Positions 37,929 to 49,778 of a DNA stretch of 59,796 nt are shown piece by piece. Under the pieces are notes generated by a model. The model saw nothing but the letters and a program-made list of their open reading frames with translations, had not been told where the DNA came from and did no database searches. This DNA is from Mansonella perstans. Lineage: Eukaryota > Nematoda > Chromadorea > Rhabditida > Onchocercidae. The stretch's first letter is position 1, and the number at the start of each line of letters is the position of its first letter. A program made the translations under genes and the position numbers. The stretch spans positions 1-59,796 of the forward strand of contig JBAMDO010000271.1 in assembly GCA_037074765.1 (NCBI GenBank), in the 5' to 3' direction.

Positions 37929-38269
37929 ACTTTTCCAAATGTGATATTTAATTCCAATAAGACCGATGAGCAGAGATATTTCAAATTTTTTTGTATATCG
38001 TGAATAATATGCAACGAATTTTCTATTGTAACAACTGTGCCTTTAAAAAATAATGCTTTTTTATGTGATTACCTATTGTTACAAGGAGAAAAGGAGGAGG
38101 AAGGGTTGCAAATGCTCAATACAAAAGAATAAATTAATAAGCTGTTACTTATCGATGAATACTTAACGCCTGCTTGCAAGACATTATTAAAATAATTTTA
38201 AATTCATCTGTAAATTCATATATTGTACAGTATCACAGTGACCGGAATCAATTTGATTTTTTGGGACTT
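37929..38269. other. 3' flank of Prickle
   Basis: AT-rich sequence directly after the Prickle stop, with AATAAA near 38128 as a candidate poly(A) signal. No coding feature was seen before the degenerate minus-strand frames that begin near 38270. Confidence 0.5.
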
Positions 38270-39390
38270 GAAGATTATAACCGCTTCTTAAAGCAAAAGT
38301 TGTGAGCAATAGAGACGATTATTGCTTGAAAGTTTTCTTGATTAATGATGAATTGAAATTGAATAATTATTGAAGAATATGGCTTATCGTCGATTGCTAG
38401 GTTGCTCTTGGCTTTGATTACAGGGAAATTTATTGGAATTTTTAGGGGAAGCACTTTTTGGGTACGTTGTTGTTTTGCTGCGAGAGAATCAAGTTCTCTT
38501 CCTGCAATGTTTTTTTTTGTGCTTATCTCTTCATACTGCTGAATTTGATTTGAGATGTTCAAGTTCAGATTCTTGATTTATGTTTTTGTGTTCTTGGGTA
38601 GGTCATATTCTCTTTGTAGAATTTCTAGTTCATACCGTGTCTTGGTATGTTCATCTTGTAGTATAGTACAGTGATCTTCCGCGCAATGTGATCGACTAAT
38701 TCACTTTGCAAATGCGATTCAGAAGTCACAGCAGCGGGTATAAGGTCTGATATTCCTTCCTCGAAGTGTTCGGTTTGCATGTTCAGATCTACCGTCTTGC
38801 TATTCTGGTTGTTGACTGTTTTATTCATTGCTTTAGCTCGGTTATTTGCGTTTTCAGCGTATTATTATTGGTTTTAAATACTTTGAGCCTCGATCGTACC
38901 AAATATGCTTTGGTTCAAATTCTCATTGCAAATAAATCAGCTTTTTCCTTGGAACTGATTTCATATAGTTTTTCGGATCACTAATAATTTAGAACACGAT
39001 GTTTTATCTTACTTATTTCGATATTTTTCAGTAGAATCTCCTCCACTTTCAGTTGCAGTTTTGCCTTCGAATGTTCCAGTGATTTTGATTGAATTTCCAG
39101 TGCAGTTCTCAAGTTGCTTTAATTTAGCATCTCCTTTCAATTTCAGTTTATTCGCTTCAACGTTTACCTTAAGCTTCTTCACTTTAGCTGTAATTTAGAA
39201 AGCAATTTCGGTTTTGGAAACCTTATCAATATTGCCACATTCCAGAGCTCTCATTTTGAGCACAGTCTCGAATTTTTCGGGCTTTTTTTTCTGATCCATA
39301 TCGCTCTACATTTCACTTTGATCGCTTCGTACAATTTCGTATTCGTTGTAGTTGTTGAATCCACTTTTTTTTGAATTGGTCCAACGTTTC
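38270..39390 (-). pseudogene. decayed coiled-coil reading frame
   Basis: Read on the reverse strand from about 39390 down to 38270, successive frames give Lys/Glu/Leu-rich coiled-coil protein, broken by stops and frame changes: for example KVKKLKVNVEANKLKLKGD, then in another frame LEIQSKSLEHSKAKLQLKVE, then NNNTLKTQITELK, then HTKTRYELEILQREYD and RELDSLAAKQQRTQK. Heptad-like spacing continues across the breaks, so this looks like one ancestral coiled-coil sequence hit by at least three frameshifts and several stops. The parent gene is not identified. It lies just downstream, in the same orientation, of the BEL/Pao gag relic, so it may belong to the same inserted block or be an unrelated pseudogene. 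Confidence 0.5.
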
Positions 39391-39455
39391 ATATGTTATA
39401 TTTTTCACAGTGCAGCATTACGAGGACCTTTGAATGAAACATAAATGTTTTCTTT

Positions 39456-40212
39456 TCATTAATCTATCCTGTGTCACTTTCGAAGATAATTAAGGCAAGC
39501 ATCTTTCAGAGGTTTTATTCGGAGTTGAAGACTGGAATAAGATTGGTATTCATTATCCCAATGATCCTTCGCACAAGGTCTTGTTGTCTTGTTCCTACTA
39601 AGGATTTTCTTTATGGTCGGTTTAAAAGTTTCAAAACTATTTGGTCCCGATTAACTGCAACTAACACAGAAGTTTCTTAAGTTTTTTACGGAATTCGTTT
39701 GGACGTTTGGATCTATCATTTTCAGTGCTGAAAGCTTCATTTCTAATCACTTGTCCCCTGCTTTTGACTTGACCTCTTAAGGAACTGTCGGAGATTGATG
39801 GCAGGTAATAGTGCATCTTTTTTCTTTTGTGGATATACTTCATCTAATATCCAACCTGGCAGTCTACTTTCAATAACCATTTCTATCCTAGAATGCTTCA
39901 AAGTTTCTCTTATAACTTTTAGCTGTTGAAGTACTCTGTTTCGATAGTTACCTTCCACTCTTTATAGTTTCCCTTGATGGAATGTAACTCATTGCAAATC
40001 AATTTCTTAGAACCTAATAACGTTATCGTTTTCTGGAGCAGTATCTTAACTTATAACTGTTTTCAAAGCATTTCCTTTAAGACAGAAGATCAGATGATTC
40101 AGTTTTTGAATATCTAACGTATTTTGAAGATGTATCGCAGCATCAAAGTTGCTTTAGAATTCTCCTTTCGCCACTGAGTATTGATAGTAGGAATTGGCAG
40201 CATTAACTTAAT
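39456..40212 (-). mobile_element. BEL/Pao-type retrotransposon gag remnant, broken
   Basis: On the reverse strand, pieces of a gag-like polyprotein of the Pao class (DUF1759-type core plus zinc-knuckle region) can be followed in order but across several frames: a Pro-rich entry LPIPTINTQW near 40200, the core AAIHLQNTLDIQKLNHLIF and LKGNALKTV, then IEMVIESRLPGWILDEVY (39743-39958 frame), RNEAFSTEND, and near 39560 a knuckle-like KDHWDNE and YSSLQLRIKPLK. In intact copies the knuckle carries several Cys; some are replaced here, and stops (including inside the core) break every frame. I see no protease, reverse transcriptase, integrase or LTRs nearby, so this is a truncated dead fragment. Identification rests on recognition of motifs, not a search. 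Confidence 0.7.
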
Positions 40213-40535
40213 TGTTGTTTTTTTATTCAGTCAGTTCTTATTCTCATAGCCACTATTTGGACCATCAAATACTAATTCGAAATCATTCTCAACAATAAAA
40301 TAAGTTTGTTTGCTAGATTAAAATATCTTAAAAAATTACAAACAAACAATCAGGCTTATTTACTAGGTTAAAGGATCTTTTAAGCATTCCAAGTTACTTC
40401 GAAATATCCAAGTAAGCATTCTGTAAATTGTCATGAAAATTGTTTTTTTTGAGATATTTCTGTAATACAAAAATATTGCGGTTGTTTCGACAATTCCCTC
40501 CCTCAATAAAAAGTACACCGAAGATTGATTCTCAG
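40213..40535. other. gap between gag relic and BTB gene
   Basis: AT-rich; no clear feature. The 5' part of the gag relic or the first exon of the BTB gene may extend into it. The plus frame leading to 40536 is open from 40440 but lacks an ATG. Confidence 0.4.
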
Positions 40536-41137
40536 AATGAGATCGTTTGCCTTATCATTGAGCTCCGTCATGTGTTTCATGAAAGAATGATCCAGGAAAT
40601 TCTGGAAAAGTTAGTAAGGTCAAAGAATTTACTGAAAAAGCAACACGCCGATGTATAATCGGCGGGGGACTTTTGTTGTAGATGTGTCTTATTTTATCGT
40701 AGCTTTTGTTGTTTAGTATGAATAGCATAAAGAAGCGCACTATCTCATCTTCCGCCCTACACCTGGTTGTGAAACAGCTTTTTATGAATTAGAATTCTTC
40801 AAAATGAAGGCTTGATCGGAACAAGTCCCATATAAGCCTCGCTGGATTTATCCGGAGTATCTTATTCAACATAGTTTAACTTGCACTGCTCGTATAGTAG
40901 TTCAACGGCAAATAAAATTATGCCCTTGTTTTCGAATTTACTGATCTAAATTTATCTTTGCAGTTTCTAATGATTTCGAGGCTAGCAGACTGCTTCAGAA
41001 GTTTGCGCTTGATCCCAGTGCCATTTGGTGAATACCAGCAAAATAATCCTGATACTCCTCCTATAATGGTTGGTAATTTAATGTTTTTCAGTTTAATGGA
41101 ATCTACAGAGTACCGAAAGGTACAGTAACAACGTTTT

Positions 41138-41173
<36 letters not shown>

Positions 41174-42886
41174 GCAAACATTTTTTGGGGACTGGATAAA
41201 GCGTTTATTTCAGGTTAATTTTCGTTCACCCGATTTATGGCGTACTCTACCAATAGAATTTAAGAATAACAAACAGCGTTTGTTCATTGACCGTGAAATC
41301 ATATGCACGCTTTCTAAAGTCTGTGCCGATAAAGTTGAAAGTCTCGTGCGTATAACATGTTATTCAGTTCATTTCTAATATAAACATCATTTAACTAGAA
41401 GAAATTGGTTGATGAGATTGACATTATAAAAGTGATTCCCAGTTTAATTTAGTAAGTTTTGAAAAATGACTTGATGTAACAATTTCAGGTGACTCAAAAT
41501 ATTGACAGATATAAGGCGGTATTATTTATTAGATATGTTCGATTTATTACAATTATTAGATATGTTGGATTCCAGGAAAAGTCGGGACAGGAGATTGTAA
41601 TTCGATTGGACAGCATAAAATGTGATGATATGGAACGTCTGCTTTTTGCTGTCTGTCCTACAATATATGCGCAGTATCCAATTCCTCCAACAGGTACAAT
41701 TCATAATTCTACTTGTATTCCTCATTTATGGTATTACTATTCGATTCCTTACTGGTCAAATTAAAATGCAGTTATTTTTTCAGTTTTTGATGTTAGTATT
41801 ATCTGTCCGGTTGCTTGTTCTCTACAAATGGATATAGTCATCAAGATGTGCGAGAAGGTAAACATCATTCATGAACCTCAGGTCAAAAGTTTTGATTTGA
41901 AATATTTAGCCTTCTTCCTAATGTTACTCGAACAGCATGTTTTATAAATATATTTTTCATCAGGTTTTGGAAGACGACATACATTCGGAATTTATACCGA
42001 CTGACTTACTCTTCAGTTTCTTTCGTATGGCCTACAAATGTCAATTGAAGTCAACATTGCAGGCGAAACTATTTACCAAAATTCTAGAATGTGAATACTG
42101 GAAATTAAAATACTCATTGGTTCGTAAAGTCGAGTCACCCTGCCTGCGCATTTTCTTGTGGTAGGTCATTTTCTGCGAAATTCAGAATTTCATCTATTAA
42201 AATCATTTAGCTGGAAGTCTCTGGTTGATCCATACTTCACAGTATTTAAAGTGTAAGAACAGAGAGAATAAAGGCTTCTATAAAGCTCCCAAGATTTCCT
42301 ATCTGCTCGTTATTAGGATTTCTACCGCTGGAAATTTAGTAAGTAATTCTAGTTTCTCATATACATTCCCTTTCTTCGCACGATGCTGCAAAGCTATTCA
42401 ACAATTATTTGTAGGAACTTCAGAGAAACGAATCGCAGTACTGCATATTCAAAAAAAGCGCGCAAAGAACGTTGTTACGTAAGGCGTAGAAAACCCTGGG
42501 TAGACAAAGGTTTAGACTCACTAACAAACGATTTGTCCCGACTTTGCATCTTCAACGAATTACTCTTTTTACATGTCACAGTAACTATACAAACAAAAAT
42601 TTATAAATCTACTTGCGATCAATGTGAGGAGAATGCTATATACGCTACACGTGCAGGTAATTATTTTGCGAAAACGATCCCAAAAAAACTCTTCCTGTGT
42701 CAGCAATGCAATAAAACATTATGTTCAAGTTGTGAGGCTAAATTTTGTACTGCGAAATTAGTCGAATTCCTGAAAGATGTCCGTAAGGCTGAGGAATCTC
42801 CCGATATATTGAAGAAACTTCATTCTTTTGTTACAATGAATTGTTCCGTCCATGAAACTGCCGGAACATTAGTGAATATCCATTAA
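40536..42886 (+). CDS. BTB-domain protein with Cys-rich tail, N-terminus missing
   Basis: Nine exons join in phase: 40536-40613, 40964-41119, 41214-41345, 41489-41693, 41784-41857, 41964-42160, 42211-42250, 42415-42478, 42582-42886, giving 416 aa plus stop. Residues about 90-217 resemble a BTB/POZ fold as found in many nematode adaptor proteins: LWRTLPIEFKNNKQRLFIDR (start of the domain), QEIVIRLDSIKCDDMERLLF, a YPIPPT turn, then CSLQMDIVIKMCEKVLEDD. BTB proteins usually dimerise and often act as cullin-3 substrate adaptors; that role is inferred. A tail of about 100 residues has paired cysteines (CDQCEEN, CQQCNKTLCSSCEAKFC) that could bind a metal. No ATG was found, so at least one 5' exon is missing, or start use is at an internal Met. 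The gene is convergent with the ZIP transporter. The BTB assignment is by pattern only; exon phasing is strong. Confidence 0.65.
41137..41170. repeat. long T-tract in BTB gene intron
   Basis: About 34 consecutive thymines in the intron between 41119 and 41214. It produces a spurious poly-Phe frame on the plus strand and a poly-Lys frame on the minus strand. Its length makes assembly error or length polymorphism likely. Confidence 0.85.
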
Positions 42887-44467
42887 TTGGACCTTGTGAC
42901 TAATTTCCAGAACCAGAATGACATTACTTTTTGATGTCCTTAAAGAGAACACATGTACAACAAACAGGATATGTCACCTCAGCGTAAGCGAACATTTTCT
43001 TTTGTCCTTAATCACTGTCGGCAGATCTCCCTACCAAACTACTAATCGATTTATTTACATTATGTAATTGTTTATCCTGAATGAAATTTAAACTTTGCAG
43101 TCAAATGAAATCTAAATTTTGCAATTCTATTTGTAGTGAATTTGCTATAATATTTTTGATTTGAAACACTGCACTCTATCCTTCTCAATTTCATATTACC
43201 CTGTTTTTATGAACAAGTGAAACGCTATCAACGATACAATATTATGCATTCGCTTGTTAAACAGAACCGTCTAAATTCAAACTGACAATTTATGGTTCCC
43301 TGTCCATAACTGTAACCATTTCTTCGTAATGAAGTAAATGCAAAATCAATCAGTGAATTGAGAAGCTTCACGGTAACTTTGCACAGCAAATAAGTAGCAT
43401 GGAATGACTTCGTCGACTAGTTCAATTCTAACGAGCATGACAACAAAATCGGAATTCGGAAAAATTTTATCGGATGCAAACCTTACCAAGCCTAGTAAAT
43501 TCAACAAATTGCAGTTAACTGGAGTTAGATTTCGCCAATTCAAAAGATATATATGACCGTATATTCAAATAATTCAGCTAGTTTCAAAACTTCCTTAGCA
43601 GGTTAGATGTTGCATGGAATATAAAATGTTTGCAAGCTACACTGCAAATATTTCTTTATCCATGAAATAAAAGTTTTTTAGACCGTCCCACAGAATAAAG
43701 TAAAAGTCTTAATGGTTAATCCCAACGGTTTGTTCTCTCCTGTCACAGATGCAGGCTGCTACTTTTTTTTTGGTGCTTTAAAGCGCGGCATCTAAAAATT
43801 TGCTGTTAGCTGTTTATTAAACAAAAACTGCAAAAGATAAAATATTAGTTAGTGTTTTTGCGAAATATTAGAAAAAGACATGATATGCAGGAGAGGCCTT
43901 TCTCGGTGAGCTTTGGACAAGATACATTATGAGCATATGAAGGAAATTGAACGTCTTAGCTTGGAACTATTCTGTATCAAATAATTCGGGAAACGTTAAA
44001 CAGGAGATAGGAATGGCATAAGGAAACAAATACAACTTTTTAAAAATCATTACAAATACTAACTACTAGTTAAGTGTGACGATTGCCACATGAAAAAGTT
44101 ATGTCCAAGTCATGAGTAAAGCCAAAAAAATGTTGACTAATCGTATGTAATTTTTGAACCATACAAAGTATTCACTCACATTTGGTTGCATCAACTGCTG
44201 AATAACCTGATAACAAATTCGAGCGATAAGACCTCCTTATATTTGAACCTAAGCCTCCGATATTATCTCCCCCTAAATCCAGTTTATAGCCAATTAAATA
44301 AGTTCTGCATTAAGCAAAGAAAATTCAGCAACTTTAAAACATTACGTAACCGATAAAGTTCTAAACACCGGTGCTAGAAATATTTCACATAACTATTTCA
44401 AAAATATGAAAGCCAAAGATGAATCAACACAGTTATCAAAACCGGAAAAGTACCTTCGCTTTACTAA
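42887..44467. other. intergenic region between convergent BTB and ZIP genes
   Basis: Both genes end toward this 1.6-kb stretch. It holds candidate poly(A) signals for each direction (for example AATAAA near 43667 and 43696 on +). A 65-codon minus frame at 43346-43543 (segment SDFVVMLVRIELVDEVIPCY) is somewhat protein-like but has no recognised family and no supporting splice sites; I do not call it a gene. Confidence 0.5.
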
Positions 44468-44637
44468 TAACATCACCGGAGAAGCGGAAAAAAAAATTTA
44501 AGAAAATTTGATTAAATCTCCATATAACATCACCGGAGAAGCGGAAAAAAAATTTAAGAAAATTTGATTAAATCTCCATATAACATCACCGGAGAAGCGG
44601 AAAAAAAATTTAAGAAAATTTAATTAAATCTCCATAA
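44468..44637. repeat. three-copy 56/57-bp tandem repeat over the ZIP stop codon
   Basis: Copies begin at 44468, 44525 and 44581 with TAACATCACCGGAGAAGCGG and are nearly identical apart from A-run length and one T/G difference. On the reverse strand each unit encodes TATGGAGATTT... and a TAA. The copy at 44581 carries the last nine codons (YGDLIKFS plus stop) and the start of the 3' UTR of the ZIP gene; the other two copies are untranslated duplicates in the 3' UTR. Confidence 0.92.
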
Positions 44638-47546
44638 CGAGCAAAAAAAAACATTGAGAACGTCCCTAAAGCTAAGCCTGTGGTCTGCAATGAAAGAACA
44701 AGAAATGCATCAACATAACCATTTTCCAGCGCTTCTTCCATTGTAGATTTCATCTCGGGCATCTGCAATTTGAAACTTTAGATGCAACTTTCAAGCAACT
44801 TTAAAATAAAAAAAAAAGAATATAATGGGAAGACAACATAAATGAACTTCGCACCATACACGACAGAGCAATGTATAGGAACATGCCACCCGAAAAACCA
44901 AAAATGTATCGTAGAAGTGATTCGACACTACCCAGGACGACACCAATAATGAATCCTACGAAGCAGGTAATCGTACTAAGTAGGTTATAAAATAAAGCTT
45001 GCTTCTGATTCATACCAGCATTCAACAAAATTGCCACATCGCCTGAAGAATGAAACGTTATAATTCATTCTTTGAGACAAAGCATTTCAAGATTAGTATA
45101 ATTTTTTCCCATAAAAATATTTGATAGTCAATTTCATATAAAGCCGTTTAGTCAACCTGATCATGCTCCATGCTACCTACTGCTACCCACTGAGAAAAAC
45201 ATAGATATTATTGCTTGTCTTTGAGAAATCACCACACATTTGTAGTATATGGTCCGTTTTACAGTAATCCAAGAATGAATCTGTAAAAGTTCTGCCATCT
45301 ATGCCACAAATATGTGTAGTTTTCTGAAATGCGAGTAACAGTGATCGCTTTTTTCCCTTTTCAACCCATGGTATAAGCCTGAAAGGCAGACAACAATGTG
45401 TGCAACCACATTTCAGTAGAGTAAATTATACTGAAAGTCGAACAAATCATCGTGAGTAAACAAACTAAAACAATGGTGCAACAACCACTTATACTAATTT
45501 TCTTTATTGGTTATTAATAAGTGCAATAACCTAATTCATGTGGGAACTCCTCGGCGAATACTGACACACTGACGCTCAAACCACTCAGTACGGATTCACT
45601 AAAAGCAGCACCAATACTGATTCCGTCGATAAAATTATGCAAACCATCTCCAAACACAATCATCCATGCAACCGTTTTTATTGCCGAATCTTTTGTTTGG
45701 TTAAACGTTATTTCATGGTCATGAACGCAAATACCATGAGCCTGAAAATGAAAGTTTACTATTTCTATATCGTTGACAGCAGTATTTTAATTCATGAAAG
45801 ACCAATCTCTTCAGCTGTTTTTAATATAAAATTATATAAAACACACGATTATGTATTATTCCTCTGAAATCACACAACATAACAATCTTTTTGCCACTAC
45901 AAAACTTACATTTCATTATCATCAGTCAAGAGATATTCATAACGTTAAATGAATGCCCGAAGATCTTGGCTAGAAATTGAAATCAGTATAACGGAAATTA
46001 ACAAAAAAAAAAAAAAAACTTTCTAGCACCTGTCTTGACATATCGACATTGGAGCAGATTGCGTTATCGACCTCGTCGCTTTGTTTCCGCAGTGATGCTC
46101 GTTTTTTGTATTCTTTTATTCGTTCCGATGTTTGCGAGTGATCAAGTTTAAGATTACCTTTAAACAATATAGTTGCAACCTTCATTTAGGATGTCACACC
46201 GGAAATTTCCTGATACTTCAATTTTTTTGCTAAAAGTTTTTCTTTCACATTGCACCAATAATTCTCATACGGAGTATTACTGAACATTTATTTCAAATCG
46301 AGATTTCGTATTGAGCCTCCCCACGAGGACGAAACTTGATCGATAATAACGAAAGCAAGATAAAACAGCGAATGCATGTACCGTTTTCAGTGATTAATGC
46401 ATCTGTCGAACGGATTGAAAGAGCACCAGCTTCCGTGTTTACACTAGTTCCAGCATTATTCAACATTTCAATATCATTCATCTAAATATGGTACAGGAAC
46501 GATGAAATGTGATACGAGGTATGAAAAACAGATACGTAATGAGATAGTTACCATTAATTTTATAAAACGCTTTTATAGGTATACAAGTGAAATAAATGTA
46601 CTCCATATTTCGTTCAGAAAAAATAGCACATCTTAAATAACAAAGAAATTAATGAAAAGACCTTCTTTGATTCCAGAGTGATTTTGATGAATTTATCACA
46701 GAAGAAAAAAATATATATCCCGAATATACAAAACATCATAACCATGATAAAATCGTAATTTTCACCATCAACGACTCCTAAGCCCTGAAACGAGAATAAG
46801 AAAGATAGAGATATTTGAAATAGCACTATACTCTAATTTGCTGTAAAGATCAAATGCATACGCGTCTCATATCACCTAAAAAAGTTTATACAGATGTACT
46901 GCTATATTTTACTAAAAGTTTGGTAAGATAGCAGACTACTGAAAGGAAAACAAAAAAAACTTCATCGCTGTTTGCAAATAGTTTTTTACTTGAATGACAA
47001 CAGTAATACTACAATCAAGTATTGAGAAAATGAAAACTGTGACGGAGAAAGCTTCACCTGAGGTAGCAAATGCAAAGTGGATGAAGTTATGAGTGAGCCA
47101 ACTCCGACCGCTACAAGAACCGTGATAAAATGGTTGTATGCTCTTTTGCTAAGTTTCTTGACGAATATAATTCCAACAGCAGCACATAAACTAATTACTG
47201 TAACGCAAGTTAAACCAACAGTCCATACTAAAAAGAAAATTTTCACTGCTCTTCATTCATTTTCGACCAGACTATGCTGGTGAATGTTGCTTGTAACATA
47301 CATAGTGCTATAGTTTTGCATTTAAAATTGAGAATGAAATTTAAACTACCAAGAATACTGGAAGACAAGTTATGAAGGTAATTTACTAATAAAATTTGAT
47401 GGACGTATGTGACGCGGCCGGTCCGGTACCACTACTGTCGGTTTAATCCTTTTCATCCAATTTGTGCAGAATTCGCCAATACCTTCAGGTGTAAAATTTG
47501 TTGCTTGGAGAGTACTTGTGCTAGGTGGCCACTCGAACTCTTCCAT
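44610..47546 (-). CDS. ZIP family metal transporter, ZIP8/ZIP14 (SLC39) type
   Basis: The product is a multi-pass membrane importer of divalent metals. Exons in transcription order: 47546-47387, 47227-47058, 46784-46662, 46481-46382, 46157-46030, 45741-45531, 45042-44855, 44762-44610; phases agree and give 410 aa. After a luminal N-terminal segment (GIGEFCTNW) comes TM1 ([18 protein letters not shown]), TM2 ([20 protein letters not shown]), TM3 ([17 protein letters not shown]), a hydrophilic loop, then TM4 with [17 protein letters not shown] and TM5 with EEFPHELGD, the metal-site motifs. The first residue of the TM5 motif is Glu, as in ZIP8 and ZIP14, where other LIV-1 members have His; those vertebrate proteins carry Zn, Mn and Fe, so a similar range is likely but inferred. 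TM6-8 follow ([37 protein letters not shown]). The fifth exon uses an unusual AAAG acceptor chosen for phase. The ATG at 47546 is tentative; an upstream exon is possible near 47600. Confidence 0.94.
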
Positions 47547-49778
47547 AACCACCTTACTTGTATTGTATAAGTTTTACCAATTTCGTTTGCCTGCTGCAAA
47601 ATCCAACTTCATTATGACATATAGATATAGCATAAACATTCCGGATGCTAAATAACAAATTTAACTACCGATATTTTCATCTTATATACTTTAGGTATTC
47701 GAAGGATATAGACAATGCACACACACTTATCAAAACTACATTCTTACAAAATAAAACATGCGTAAATAAACTATTTAGCTATGTCATCATTTCTATGTCA
47801 CAATTACACTTTTTTTAAATGTATCTTAAGAATTATAGTTCAAATATTTGCTGCAAAATATAACCTACGTAAAATCTTCCGCGATAACAAGTTGTTAACA
47901 CAATTTTGCTTGATAGTTACTGTTAATGATGCAAGACTTGTGATTCGACTTAAAATGTTTTTTAAAAAATTCTTTTTATTACAATAATTCTCAGTTAAAG
48001 AAACATGATAAAATTTCATCGAAATGTCACAACAATGTACAACATAATTCATAGATTGTATATTAATAAAAACTTTTTTTTTAAACAAAATGATGGAAAA
48101 AAAAAAAAAAAAAAAAAAAAAAAAACAGAACATTACGTAGGTTTTTGTTAGAAAGTAAAGAAAGGAATCTTTTCACTGATTTCTTGTTCTATGAATTTAA
48201 TAATTTGGATTGTAATCTATATTTAATAATTGAAACACTATTCGATAGTAATTTCAAGCATCTCATTGCAATAAGAGAATAAACATTGACTGGTTGAGGA
48301 AAGACAAATTAAAATGCATTTAGTTGTCGAAGGGTTTGGATTGGCGACAATGAACTAATACACATAGTATGAGATTCCGTTGCACCACTGAAGATAAGCT
48401 TGATCTCTTGGATTGAAGGTTAAGTTCATCGTCAATACAATGCTATACTGCATAGCATGTAGTATGAAAATCAGTATACAATCTCAAAAAACATTTTTAT
48501 ATATTCAAGATATAACTTAATATCTTAATATATCTATTAAAACAAAAACTTTTATCATAAAAACATTAACCAAAACCTGTTTTGATTAAGAAGAAAAGAG
48601 TTGAAAGTGAAGAGGAATGATTGTAGTAAGTTGTCATTCGTTGTATATGCAGTAAGGTGATAAATTTTAAATTCTAAAAAACGGAAACTTTGACAGTAAT
48701 GAATTGAAATTTGTAATCAAGAATGTACATAAATAAATGCTATGTTTAGCAGATTGTGACGGTTATCGTAATCATGAAAAACATTGTATTGATTTAATCG
48801 AAGTTAAGAATAGGTATATATGCACGTTAGAGAAGTTTAAAAAAAAAAAAAAAGAAAAAAGAAAAAAAAATATGGCATTATACAAGATGAAAGTACTAGA
48901 TAAGAGTGATGGAATAGAAAGAAGATCAATGGAACATCATTCTCAATGGGCAATGATTATCCGTGGCTTCAACCGGTAAAAAAAAAAAAAAAAAACAGGG
49001 AGTATAGTGTTAACAGCAACCATTATAACTGTTGTTTTTTTTTTTTTTTTTTTATTTATTCTCTTGCTTCCTTCTCTAACTTTTTTTCCCTTCTACTCCT
49101 ATACAGAAATTTCACTTTTTAACATTGCAGAAATATATAAGAAAACAAAATTTCAACTTAAAAAAAAAATAAAAAAGAACAAGGAGGTTAAAAAAAAAAA
49201 AAAAAACTACATTAGTATAGAATATAAGTTTATCTAAATTATCTGTTCGTTATCAGGTTCCTTTATCTTCAAACCTAGCTAAACCTACATAACATTGAAT
49301 TCGCCCAAAAATTATCACTCATCTTAGTTTTATGTAACTATGATGAAGAATTCTGCCATCTTCCGGTTGGGACGTAATGAAACTGAAAGATTGAGTTGTA
49401 GCTTTCTAGACAAAAGTCTAGAAAGAAAGCTCGTTTGATGGTAGAAATGTAGAATCATCGTCAAATGATAGCATATGAATCACACAATACAATTTCATTT
49501 TATTCTGAGAAAATCGTAGAAATTAAATACATTTTTTTCTAACGCTTCCTCTATTTCTGTTTTTTTTTTTTAAAGAATTAAACTTTTTCACTTTTTCACT
49601 TTCTCACTTATAAATCTGTCTTTTTTGTAAATAATTAAATTTACTTCCAAAAGCAATTATCGTTTGATACAAGTTATCATAGCTTTGCAAGGAATTTTAA
49701 TTTAGCTATTTTACATTGGCAATAAATTACTATTAGTTAGAAATGTTCCTTATCTGATGGATGGATATTCTTAGTATT
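47547..49778. other. AT-rich region upstream of ZIP gene, no gene recognised
   Basis: This is the probable promoter side of the ZIP gene (minus strand) and the 3' side of the minus-strand membrane protein gene. It contains several long A or T runs (about 48098-48125, 48838-48872, 48978-48994, 49035-49054, 49190-49206). The plus frame 48737-48979 is dominated by an AAAAAG run and is not supported. A short inverted repeat TAGCTTTCTAGAC / GTCTAGAAAGAAAGCT lies at about 49397-49430. Confidence 0.5.
48098..48125. repeat. long A-tract, about 28 nt
   Basis: A pure adenine run in the intergenic region. No retroelement body or target-site duplication was recognised beside it. Confidence 0.85.

Noticed and set aside
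40555..40740. Minus-strand 61-codon frame over the first BTB exon
   Set aside because: Antisense shadow; the plus-strand exon has consensus acceptor and GTAAGG donor and matches phase with the next exon.
42383..42886. 167-codon frame as a separate gene
   Set aside because: Its 5' half lies in a different frame from the phase-consistent BTB exon at 42415-42478; only its 3' part (42582-42886) is the last BTB exon.
48737..48979. 80-codon plus frame with Lys run
   Set aside because: Its middle is an A-rich low-complexity run and there is no domain or splice support.
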